Part shown: piece after piece, positions 1 to 12,200 of the stretch
Numbering within the stretch: position 1 is the stretch's first letter
Layout: each line of letters starts with the position of its first letter
Source: QHVT01 sp036387915
GTDB taxonomy: Bacteria; Acidobacteriota; Thermoanaerobaculia; Gp7-AA8
Assembly (NCBI GenBank): GCA_036387915.1
Contig: DASVSV010000408.1
Coordinates: forward strand, 1 to 16,785
Direction of reading: 5' to 3'
Length of the DNA: 16,785 nt
The notes under the pieces: model-generated
Databases searched by the model: none
What the model was told of the DNA's origin: nothing
The model's input: only the letters and a program-made list of their open reading frames with translations
Program-made: the position numbers and the translations under genes

Positions 1-288
1 GATCGAGCCGCCGGCGCCGGCGCGCTCGCTGCCGATGCCGCCGTTCGCGCGGATCGCTCCGGCCGCGCCGAACGCGATCTGCTGCGCTTCGACGCGCACG
101 ACGCCGCCACCGGAATGCGAAAAGTACCCGCCGCCGCCCCATTCGAACGGCGCGGTGATGCTGCCGAAGGTGGAGCCGATCGCGAAGCCGTAGCCGGCGC
201 CGATGTGGCTGCCGCCGGTCCACGCGTGCGGCGTCGTCGCCCCCTCGCCGGTCTGATTGTTGGCGTAGCCGCGGCCGGTGACGTCGAT
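1..288 (-). repeat. Beta-helix tandem unit E, cut by the window edge
   Basis: The unit starts IDVTGRGYANNQTGEG and carries the early motifs of units C and D in order: WTGGSHIGAGYGF, GSTFGSITAPFEWGGG, GGGVVRVEAQQIAF, GAIRANGGIG and AGAGGSI. Only 96 residues are visible. The protein is still in mid-repeat at position 1, so a substantial further part must lie to the left. Confidence 0.7.
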
Positions 289-3200
289 CGCGCCGCGGAC
301 GTTCAGCGTCTGCGTGGTGATGTGCAGCTTGCGGCCGCTCTCGTGCGTCAGCGTCCCGCCGCTCTCGATGGTCACGTCGGTGGCACGGATGCGCGACGCG
401 GCCACGCGGCCGGCGATGACGACGGACGGCGTGTCGAGCTCGGGACGGATGCGGATCTCGGTCGACGGCGGACCTTCGAAGCGCACGCCGTTGACGACGC
501 GGATCGGATCGTCGGAGTCGAGTTGCACCGCGCTGCGCGAGCGGACAGTGTCGAAGCGATAAACACCCTGCCACGCGTCCCCCGCCACGAGCGCAATCGC
601 CTCGGACGCATTCGGCCGCAACGTGATCGTCTTCGCGGCGACGCTGGCGATCTGCCACGTGCCCTTGCCCGCGATCTCGACCCAGTGGCCGACGAAATAC
701 CCGGTGATGTCGGTGGCGCGATCGGTGACGAGCGTCGCGCCGCTGGTGCCGCTCACCGCCAGTCCGTTGCCGAGGGACGGGAGCTCGGTCGAGGCGACGG
801 GGAGCCCGGCGCCGTCGAGGATGAGCTCACCGAACGTGGCGCCGGGCCCGCGCAGAAAAGTCGTGCCTGAGCCGCCGTGGAGGTTGCGGGTGCTGGTGCC
901 GCCGCGGACGAGCATCGACGGAAGCGTGCTGGTCGCGTCGCTGTACTCGACGGAAATCGCGCCGCCTCCGCCGGTCTCGTTGACGTCATCGCCGGCGCGC
1001 GCCTCGATGGCGCCGCCGCCTTCGAGCTTGTTCGCGGTGATCCAGACCGAGCCGCCGCCGCCGGTGCGCTCGGCGCGCTGACCGTTGGCGAGGATCGAGC
1101 CGCCGGCGAAGACGACCCGCGACGCTTCGATGCGGACCACGCCGCCGCCCGCGCCGCTGTTGAACGCGCCCGCGCCCCATTCGTTCGGGCGGGTGACGCT
1201 GCCGAACGTGGAGCGCGCTTCGTGATCGTAGCCGGCGCCGAGGTGGCTGCCGCCGGTCCAGTTGTGAGCGGTCTGCGCGCCGGGCCAGGTCTGGCTGGCG
1301 CCGTAACCTTTCGCCGTCACGTCGATCGCGCCGCGCAGTTCAAGCGTGCCGGCGAGCAGGTGCAGCTTGTGGCCGGTGGCGTGCGTGAGCACGGCGCCCA
1401 TGTCGACGGTGAACGTGCCCGACGCTTCGAGGCGCGTGGCGGTGACGTTGCCGCGGACGGTGACGTTCGCGGCGCGGATCGCGTCGCCCGGCTCGAGGAT
1501 CAGGTTGCGCAGCGTGACGTTGTCGAAGAGGTAGAGGCCCTGCCACGCATCGCCCGGCTGGATGTCGATCGACTCGGATCCATTCGGCGCGAGCGTGACG
1601 CTCTTGCCGCCGACGCTGGCGATGCGCCAGGTCCCCTTGCCGCGGATCTCGACCCAGTGCTGCTCAAAGTACGCGGGGATGTTCGTGGCGCGGTCGGTAA
1701 CCAGCGTCGTGCCGCTGCTGCCCGCCACGGCGAGGCCGCTGCCGAGCGAAGGCAACTCGGTGCGCATCGTGGCGCTGGTGCCGTTGTCGAGCGTGAGGTC
1801 GCCGTACGTGCTGGCCGGGCCGCGCACGTAGACGCTACCTCCGCCGCCGTGCAGCGCACGGTCGCTCACGCCGCCGCGTGCAGTGGTGGCGGGGACGACG
1901 CTGGTGGCGTCGGTGTAGCGGATCGCGATCGCGCCGCCGCCGCCCGCTTCGTTGACGAGGTCCGCGGCGCGCGCTTCGATGGAGCCGGCGCCGTGGATGC
2001 GGCCGGCGTTGAGATCGACGGATCCGCCCGCGCCGCCGCGATCCGCAGACTGACCGTTCGCGCGGATGGCGCCGTCGACGTGCAGGCGTCCGGCGTCGAT
2101 GCGAACGATGCCGCCACCGGCGCCCGAGTTCCAGGCGGCGCCGCCGAATTCATTCGGGACGGTGATGCTGCCGAACGTCGAGCCGGCGCCGAACTGATAA
2201 CCGACGCCGATGTGGCTCCCGCCCATGTACGGCACGGGCGTGGCGGCCCCGGCGTAGGTGGCGCTGTTGGCGTAGCCTCGCGCGGTGACGTCGATCGCGG
2301 CGCCGCAGGCGACGTAGGTCTGGCCGGTGGTGGTGAGCTTCAACGTCGCGTCGCCGGCGGCATGAGTGACGGAGCCGCCGAGGACGAGCAGATGCTTGAA
2401 CGTGTGCGCGCCGGCGATGGTCAGCGTACCGGCGGTGACGGCGATCGACTTGTTGTCGTAGGTCGTGGTGGCGGCGGCGATGGTCGTATCGGTGGAGAAC
2501 GTCTGGTCGATGACGACGGCCGTCACTTCTCCATTCAGAGTGGCGACGCCGCCGCCCGCGGCGGTTGCAGTCGCGGTGATCGCGTACGTGGTGTCGGTGG
2601 CGACGGCGGGAACGTTCCACGTCACTTCGAAGAGTTCGTTGCCGAGTGCGGTCGCGGCGATGGTCACGCCGTTGATGACGACGTCGACCTGGTTCACGCT
2701 GTTCGCTGGATTCGCGGCCGGCGCCTTCGCGAGCAGCCGCAGTTTGGCGACGCTGCTGGCGGGCCAGGCGGAGTAGCCGCCGCAGTTCCATGTCAGCGCC
2801 GGCGGCTGCGAGTCGGAGATCGGCTTGACCTGGATGGTCAGCGGCGCGGAGTTGGCGACGTTCGCCGAGTTGTCTTCAACGGTGACGACGAGCTGCTTGG
2901 CCACGTTCGACGTGCCGTCGATGAACGGCACCGTGACCTGCGCGGACCAGACGCCGGCGGCCAGCGTCATCGGCGTAGTCACTCCGTCGAGGGTGACGGA
3001 GACCGTCTTCACGCCGGAGTCTTCGTCGGACGCGGTTGCGCGGACGGTAATCTTCGTCCCTTCGACGTGCTCGCTGTTCGCGGCCGGCGCGGTGATGGTC
3101 GCGGTTGGGGCGATGTCGTCGCGGAGCACGTGCACGACGGCGGTCGGGCCTCGCCCGCCGTACGTCGCGGTGACGTTGACGTCGGTCGGCGTCAGGACGG

Positions 3201-6200
3201 CGGTGGTGGTCGCGGTGAAGGTGCCGCTCAGCTGTCCGGCGGGGATGGTGATCGACACGGGCACGGCTACGAGGGCGCTGGCGCTCGTGAGCGCGACGAG
3301 CACGCCCTCGCTGCCCGCCGGTGATTCTAGGGTGACGGTGCCGGTGGTCGTGTGTCCGCCGGTGACGTCGGCCGGCGTGAAGCTGAGCGTGGCGATGCCG
3401 AGGTTGGCGGGGATGGTCAGCGCGAGCTCGTTTGATTCGAGGGAGTACGGGTGGCGGTCGCGCGCGTGGATGCGCAGTGGCTCGCCCGGCGCACCGATGA
3501 CCGGCACGCGGAAGCTGCCGTCCGCGCCGACGCGCGCGTGGTGCGAGCGCGGCGGGAGACCGCTGGTGACGTACTCGATCGAGCTGATCTCACCCGTCGC
3601 GGTATTGAAGAAGGAGAGGTCGAAGAGCACCGACCCCGGCACGCCAGTCGTGCGCTCGTGCAGTTGCACGTTGTCGACGAACCAGCGCATCGCCGTGGCG
3701 GTCTTCTCGATGCGGAAGGCGGTGCTGGCCGCGTACGTGCCGGTTTTGCCGGTGTACGCGCCGTTCGCCCAGATCTCGTACGAGCCGGCCGAAGTGAGGC
3801 GGAAGGAGTTGTGGCCCGGCTCTTCGTAGCTGCTGGTGGTGTCGTCCGGCGAGAGGCTGACCTGCACGCTGGCCGGCGCCGCACCTGGCGAAAACGCGAG
3901 ATACCCCTCGGCGGCGATGCGCTGCAGCGTGCCCGCGCTGCCGCCGCCGGTGCGCTGGTTCTCCTGATGTCGGATGGAGAACCCGCCGGCGGTGCCGTAG
4001 CCGAGGAAGTCGTCGCCGCGCATCGCAGGAGGTGCCGGTACCGGTGTGCTGGCGTTGCGCGCGACGATCTCCAGCGGCGCGTCCGTGTCGGTCGCGGCGC
4101 CGCTGGCGCCGCGCACGACGAGGCTGGTCAGCCCCTGCTCGATGGTGATCTTCACCGCGTCGAGTCGCGGCCAGGTGGTGTTGCCGCTCTGCAGCGACGA
4201 CGACGCGTCCTTCACCAGCGGCGTCGCCGTCTCGACGACGTCTTCGGTCACGACGCGCGCGTTGGCGAGCTCGATCCGGTCGAAGAAGTAGTAGCCGCGC
4301 AGGCGGTCGCCGGGCAGCAGGTCGGCGCCGGTCAGTTTCTCCAGCGTCAGCGACGGTGAGCCGGCGACGAGCGTGAAGCCGCGGCGGTCGATGTCACCAC
4401 GAATGAAGATCTCGCCCGGATTGAAGTTGGTGAAGCCTTCGGGGAACGCGGGCGGGAAGTTGTCGGGCACGATGTCGCCCGCGACCACTTCGAGCACCGG
4501 CAGTCCCTCCACCGGTTCGCAGCAGCGCAGGAGGTCGAGCGCGCGGAAGCGGTTGCCGACTTTGCGGAACGACGCGAAGAGCGAGTCCCCCGCGGACGGG
4601 ATGAAGTTCACGAACGTGGAGTCGCTGTCGTACTGCCATTGCGCGCCGAACTTGCGCACCGCGACGTATTTGCTCCCATTGATCCCGTTCGGCGAGTAGA
4701 GCAGGTAGCCGTCGTAATCGACCGCGTCGTTCGTCCGCACTTCGACCCAGCCGTCGAGCGTGACGGAGCTGGGATGCTTCGTAACCGCGGCGATGCGGTA
4801 CGTGCCGCGCACGCTGCCATCCGATGCGTACGCGCGAATGCGATGTCCGGCCAGCGACGAGGGCAGGAAGCGGCGCTCGGCCAACGTGACGCCGCTGCCA
4901 TTCACCGAAGCGATCGTCGCGTTGCCGAACGACGGCAACTCCGTCACGACCGTGCCGTGCGTCGACGGACGTTTGTTGTCGATGAGCAGGTCGCCGTTCG
5001 TGCCCGTGACCTTGCGCAGCACGCTGCCCGCCGCTCCCGTGCGCGCCCCCTCGGCGCTGCTGTTGCCGCCGCGCGCATCGGTGATGTACGTGCCGGTGGT
5101 GGCCGCGTATTCGAGCGCGATCGCGCCGCCGCCGCCCCCACCGGTGCCGGCGTTCGCGCCCATGGCCTCGATCGCGCCCGCGCCGCCGAGAGTCGTCGAC
5201 GTGGCCAGCCACACCGAGCCGCCGGCGCCGGCGCCATGGCTGGTGCCGCTGCCGTTCGCCTTCACGCTGCCGTCGACGACGAGCGCACCGGAAGCCTGCA
5301 CGCGGATCATGCCGCCGCCGTAACCGTTCGGCACGACGCGGTCGTAAGGCACGTTGCCGCCGCCGCCCGGCTCGCGCGGCTCGTCGATGCTGCCGAACGT
5401 GCCGCCGGTGGCGCGCCACCAGGTGGTGCCGCGGCCGATGTGCGAGCCACCGGACGCGCCATCGGGAACGCTCAGTCCGGGGAACGCCGAGTTGTATGGG
5501 AGGCCAAGCGATGTGACGTCGAACGTTGCGCCGCAGGCGACGTAGAGACGCTCGACGCGCAAGAGGTCGGCGCGCAGCGGGTCGACGTGCTGCTGCACGA
5601 GGCGTCCGCCGCTGAGCACCACCACGTTGCGCAGCTGGTGTTCGCCAATGATGGTCAGCGTGCCGCCGTTGCCGACGATGGCGTTCTGGTTCTCGAACGC
5701 GAAGTCGTTCGCGGCGATGGTGGAGCCGGTGATGATGACCGTGCCGGCGACGGCGGTGAGATGGCCGAGGAGCGTCGACTCGGCGCCGCCCACACTGTAG
5801 GCCGCGACGCGCACGTCGAGCATCGCCCCGTCGGCGGTGCCGCCGGGGATGGTGTACTTCGCTTCGTAGCTGGTGGTCGTGCCGATGCGCGTGGCGGCGA
5901 TCGGCGCGCTGTTCCCGACGGTCAGCTCGACGCGATCGACGCCGTTGCCGGGGTTCACGCCGCCCGGCGCCGCGTTCACGCGCAGCGTGAATTCGTAGCC
6001 GACCGGGTACATCGCGCCGGGGCTTGTGCAGGCCCAGCTCAGCGCCGGTGCGTCCGGGTCGACGAGCGGCTTGACGAGGAACGTGACGTCGGTCGTGACG
6101 ACGTTGCCCTCGTAGTCGTACGCCTTGACGACGAGCGTCTTCGCGACGGGGTCGATGCCGTCGACGTTCGGGACGTTCAGCGTCTTGGTCCAGCGGCTCG

Positions 6201-9200
6201 CCGCGAATGTCAGTTCGTGCGAGACCCCATCGAGCGTCGCCGTCACGCGCTGCACCGCAACCTCGGCGTCGGCCGCGTTGACCTCGACGACGAACGTTGC
6301 GCCGCTGCCTTCGTTGTATTGCTGATTGGCGGCGGGCTGCACGATCGTCGCGGACGGCGGCAGCGTGTCTTTCCTGATGACGATGGTCTGCGACTGCGTG
6401 GTCGCGGCGCGATTCGGGAAGCCATCCGCCGCCGTCAGCGTGAGCACGACGTTCGTGTCGCCCGGCGTCGTGGGCGGAATGGCCACGCTGAACACGCGCG
6501 TCAGCGACTGCGGCGTCGGTGTCTGCGGCGCCTGCGGCGTGACCACGCCCGCGCTGGCCGTCAGCGTGAGCGACTGCACGGCCACGTCGTCGTGCGCGGC
6601 GGTGGTGACGCCGAGCGTGCGGCCGGCGTAGATCTCACCGTTCGGCGCGACGTCGAGCGTGTCGATGACCGGCGCCGTGTTCGCGACGACGTTGAACGCG
6701 ACCGGCGCGCTCTCCGCGACGCGGCCGGCACGATCGGTCACGCGAATCTTCAACGTCGCGTTGCCGGCCAGCGCGACGTCCGGGATGAGGATCGTGCCCG
6801 GCGTTTCGGCAACGCTGGCGGCGAAGCGCGGGTACGCGACGACGTCCGCGGGCTGCACCGAAAGCATGGTGCGCACCTCGCGGATGCCGCTGACGCTCGC
6901 AGCCGTCGAGCGTGCGTTGATGGACGTGTTCTGCGCGACGCTCGCACCAGCCGCGGGAGTCGTGGTCGTGTGCGACACCGAAGGCAGGTCGGCCGGCCCG
7001 ACGATCTGCGCGCTCGCATGCGCGGTGACGTTGGGCGGCACGTCGACGTCGAAGCGCGCCAGCGCGCGCGGACCGATCGTGATCGTGTCGAAGCTCAGCG
7101 CGCCCGCGAGGGGCGTGCCCGCCGTGCGATGCGTTGAGATCGGGAAGCGTTCGTCGTACGCAGAGACGATCAGCTCCCCGATCGCCGCGCCGGGACGCTG
7201 CACGAACACCGTGCCCGCGCCGCCGTCCACATACCCCGGATCTTCGGCGCCGGCGTTGCGTCCGCCGCGCGCCTGCAGCAGCGGCGTCTCCGCATCGGCG
7301 TCGAAGCGCTCGGTGACGCGCACGGCGACGCGACCGCCGCCGCCGCCGAGGTCCTGGTCGAGCGACGCGCCTTCATCGCCGCCGTTCGCGGTGATGCGCG
7401 AGGTGGGGCCGGTGATGAGCGACCGCGCGCGCACGTTCACGCTGCCGCCGGAGCCGGCGGTCCAGAGCGAGCCGCCCTGTACGGAACCGTGATCGGCACG
7501 GATGGCGCCGGCCAGCACGAGCCGCTCGACGTCGAGCCGCACCACGCCGCCGCCGTTCGCACCGGCGCGCGAGCCGTTCGGCTCCGCGCCGCCGCCGCTG
7601 CCGAAGTCCAGCGGCTCGACGAGCGAGCCGTACGTCGCGTTCGTCGCGCCGAAGAACGAGCCGCCGATGCCACCGTGCGAGCCGTCCCCGTTGGTCGCGC
7701 CGGTGCCACTGAGCGTACGGCCGCTGCGTGACTCGTTGGTGAAGCTGTTGTCCTCGCGGCGCTGCAGGCCGCCGAGGTAGCCCTTCGCGCTGACGTCGAT
7801 GCGGGAGTCGCCGTCGACGAACAGACGCCCCGTGACCGTCACGTCGAGCTTCGTCTCCTCGGGCACGCTCAGCACCGCGCCGTCGACCAGCACGAGATCC
7901 TGCAGCGTCAGCGGGACGGAGATGTAGACGCGCACGTTGCCGCGAATCAGCACGCTCTTGTTCGCATACTGCGCGGCCGTCGCGGCGGTGATGTTGATCT
8001 CGCCGGTGACGACCGGATTCGGCGCGAGCGGGTCGATGGTGATCGGCAGTTCGACGTCGTGCGACGGATCGCCGTCCGAGACGACGGCCTTGATGACGAA
8101 GGACGCGTTGTCCGCGGGGAACGTCAGCGCGGCCTTCGTCTCGAAGACGTCGATCGTGCCGCTCTTCGGTGCGGTCAGCTCGATCGGCGCGGCCAGCGCC
8201 GCCGACTCGAAGCGGACGCGCGTCACTTTGACGTCGTCCGTCGCGCGAACGCGCAGCGTGGCCAGCCAGCCGGTCTGGTTCGACGGCAGCGCCGCGCCGT
8301 CGAGGGGCGTGAGCCACGCGGCGCGCGGCAGCGTCGAGTCGTCGACGCGCTCGTAGATGACCTCGTGCGTCTCGGTGACGCTGTTGCCGCGATGGTCGAA
8401 CGCCGTCACGACGACGGGGACGCGCGTGTCGGCGTTCTTCGGCGGCACGCTGACGTCCTTGCGGAACGTGGTGATCTTCGTCGCCGCGTCATACGTCCCG
8501 CTGGTCGCGTTCAGTACCTCGACGCCGGCGACGCTGAACAGCGCGCGGGCGATGCCGGTCTCGGCGTCCTTCACCTGCAGTTCGACCGTGTACGTTCCGT
8601 TCACGCCAAACTTGTAGCGGTTCTCCGCCTTCGGCAGGAACGAAACGAGTTGCGGCGCGGTCTGGTCGAGGAGGATCGTCAGCGGCGTCTCGCCGGTCGC
8701 GGCGTGGTTCACCGAGTCCGTGACCGTGGCCACGATCGTCGCGGTGCCGTCCTTCAGCGACAGCGGCGCGTTCCAGACGAACACCCCTTCGGCGAACTCC
8801 GTGCTCGTCGACGCGCGGGTGATGTTCTTCGACGCGATGATCTGGCGCAGCTCCGAGCCGTCCGTGGCCAGGCCGCGCAGCTCGAGCGCGACCGTCACCG
8901 AGACCCCTTCGTCCTGGAAGCGCACGCGCGTCTCGACGCGTCCCGTCGGATAGACGGAGGTCACGTCGTTCGTAATCGCGATCGCCGTCGGCGCGAGGTT
9001 CGGCGCGATGCTCCACGTGAACTCCGCCGGCGTCGCGCTGGTGTTGCCGGAGAGATCGGTGGCCGTCGCCTGCAGCGTGTACGTAGACCCATTCGAAGGA
9101 GCAACGAAGCTGTACGCGTACGGCTTCGTCTTCACGCGCGCGATCGACACACCGCCCGCATCCAACCAGTCCACGTACGCGATGTCATTGGCGTCGGCCG

Positions 9201-12200
9201 TCGAGCCCTCGCTGGTGATGGCCACGCCCGCGCTGTACAGCACGCCCGCGGTCAGCTTCTCCCCCGCCGCCACCGGCGAGACGATCTGCACCACCGGCTT
9301 CTTCAGGTCGAAGGAGAAGAACTCGAAGACGCGCGTTTCCTTCTGCACGTTCGGCGGCGTCTGCGTGTCGCGCACGCCGCCGATGGTGATGCGGTAGAAC
9401 GACGACTCCGCGATGGCTACGCCCGCCGGCGCGACGAGGATCGTGCCCGGATCGGCGACGTCGGGATGGCGCGAGATCGGGATCGACTTGACAGGGATGC
9501 CCTTGTACGCGTCGAGCCGCTCGAGCGTGAGCAGGCCGCCGTTGCCCGCGTCGAACGAGGCCAGGTCGACGGCCTTGTTGAACTTGATCCGGAACGTGAC
9601 CTGCTGCGGCACCGGCTCGGTTTCCGGCGGATCGACTTTCACCACCGCCGGCTCGGTGTAATTGACGGTCGTGAAGCTCGTGCCGATGGCCGTCTTCAGC
9701 TTGTTGCCGGTCGTGTCCTGAATGCCGTCGCGGATGGCGAAGCGGTAGAGGACGTTGCTCTTCAGCGGGAAGGTCTGCCCTCCGGATGGGGGCGGTGGAA
9801 TGATCTTCACCGTGAACGTGCCGTCGGGACGCACGGAGCCCTGCACGGTCGTCTGCACCGAGGCACCGTCGTCGGTGGCGATGAGGTCGAACCAGTTGCG
9901 ATTCAGGTACTCGGACGCAAGCTGCTCGCTGAACGTGACGGTGACGGGGCTCGACGGTGAGACATTCGTCGCGTTCGCGGGCGGGTCGATGGCCAGCACG
10001 CGCGGCGGCGTGGCGTCGAGCTTCACGCGCGGCAACGCGACGGTGCCGGTGGAGCCGTTCGGGATGGCCATCGACTGCGTCGCACCGATGGTCGTGTCGT
10101 CGGGGCCGAAGTACATCAGCGACACGTTCGTGTTGCTGACCGGTATGCCGGTGAAGGCGAACTCGCCGTTCGCATCCGTCAGCGCCTCGAGCCGCAGCGC
10201 CTGCGTGAGGAGACTCGTGGTCGCGGTGAGAATCACGCGCGTGCCGGCGGACGGCAGACCGGCGCCTTCTTCCGCATCGACTTCGCCGGTGACGCGCACG
10301 TTCGTGCCGAGGTTCAGCGTGAGTTGCAGCGGCTGACTGCGGCTCTTGAGCTCCCCGCTCGCGGCCGCGGTGACGGTGCCTTTCGTTGCGTGCGCGCTGT
10401 ACCAGCCGAAGGGCATGCCGGTGACGGTCACTCGTCCATCGGCCGCCGTGAAGACGCGCGCTTCGCGCTGCGGTCCGATGACCACCTCGGCGTCGGCGAC
10501 GGGATTGCCCTGGCCGTCACGCACGGTCACTTCGATGGTGCCGCTCTGCGGCAGGACGATCACCTGCTCGTGCGCGATCGCATTCGCAGGGAAGCTCCCG
10601 CCCGAACCCATGACGCGGTTCTCGCCGCCGAGCTCGCGCACCTGGAGCGAATAGCCGACGCGGCGGAACATGCGTGGGAACACGACCGGGTTCCCCTGCG
10701 CGCTGCGGTAGTACGGATAGTCGGGCGTGATGACGTTGCAGACCGTGCACTGCACGGCCGTCACTTCGACGAGCGGCGCCAGCTCGCCCGGTCCGCCGGC
10801 GTCGTTGGGGAGATGGACCTTCACCGTCAGCGTCCCCATGCGCTCCATCTGCAAACTGACGTTGCGCTGCTCGGGCACGAGCTTGCTGATGAAGAGTCCC
10901 GGCGGACCGTTGGCGATCCGCTGCGTCGACAACTCCCACCCCTGCAACGCGAAGCTCCCCTCGGGCACCCCGTTGAACTCGAACGTGCCGTCCGCACCCG
11001 ACGACGCGCGCAACGAGATCGGTCCCTGATACGTAATCGGCTGCCCCCTCACCGGCTGGTTCGGCGGCTCGGTGTCGGGATCGGTCAGCATGCCGCTGAC
11101 GATGCCGAGGAAGTCGAGCTCTACGGACTCCGAGGTCGTGGCGTTCGTGGTCAAGGCAAACGCGGAACTGGAGCCGGAACGGCCGCGCTGCTTGGAGTAG
11201 ACGAAGACGGAGTAGTCGCTGCCGACCGGCAACTGCTCGAAATACGCCACGCCGGCGTCGTTCGTGGTGGTGAAGTCGAACCGATTGCTGCCGCGGAAGA
11301 TCGACACTTCGGCGTTCGGCACCGCCTCGAATCCGAGGAGCGGGTCGACGACGGTGATGCTCGCGGTGCCGGTGCCGCCGCCGCCGATGCGCACGCGCAC
11401 GTCGCGCTGGCTGACGTCCCCCTCCTCGGCCAGCGTGCCCTGGTAATCGCCGCGGAGCTCCTGGTTCCCGGGATCGACCGCGGTGACGCGGAACGCGCCG
11501 GTGAAGACGTTGCTGACGATGAACCGTCCGTTGACGTCGGCGCTGAGCGGGTCCTGCGGCGTGCCGATGGCCCGGTACGGCCAGGCCAGCTCGCGCAGCC
11601 AGTACTTTGCCAGCGGCACGACTTCCCCCGTCCCGTCGTCGACGACCCGTCCCTCGATCGTCGTCTGCTCCCGCATGACCACGATCAGATCGCTCACCGG
11701 CCCGCCCCCCTCGGGCGTCCGCGACGAGACGATGCCGGTGCGGAAGATGCCGTCCTGCTGCAACTCGGCGGTGACGTCGAACGAGGTCGCGGCCGGGATG
11801 GCGGCGAAGAGGAACGAGCCGTCCTGCTTGGTCTGCGCGGGCGCGTAGACGGCCGTGCCGGTGCGGATGCGCACCGTGGCGCCGGCGATCGGGGTGAGGC
11901 CGTCGTGCGCGTAAACGCGGCCGGTGACGTTGCCGATCGTCTTCAGCCGCAGGTTGACGTTGCGCAGGTCGCCGTCGAACGCGAGCAGCACCTGCTGCCT
12001 GTCGTAGCCGGCCGGATGGCGCCAGGTCTCGAAGATCACGTCCTGCCGCGCCGGCACTTTGCGGAAGGTGACGAGGTTGGTCGCCGGATCGGGATCGCCG
12101 ATGACCGTCTTCGGCATCACCTTCTGCATGTAGTCGTCCCACGCGAGGTAGGTCATCTGCACCGGGCCGACGGCCTGCGCGTAGCACGGCGGCGTGGAGC

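Noticed and set aside
1..2340. Repeated GC-rich blocks as a CRISPR array or PE_PGRS-type gene
   Set aside because: The repeats are long, diverged, in frame and encode conserved beta-helix motifs. Period length and unit structure do not fit CRISPR, and PE/PGRS N-terminal features are absent.
10517..12187. Minus-strand open frames of up to 556 codons in a shifted frame (also 14177-15379, 4394-5419 and 7373-8317)
   Set aside because: They overlap the giant gene out of frame, have Arg/His-rich low-complexity translations and no domain signal, while the main frame encodes clear domains at the same places.
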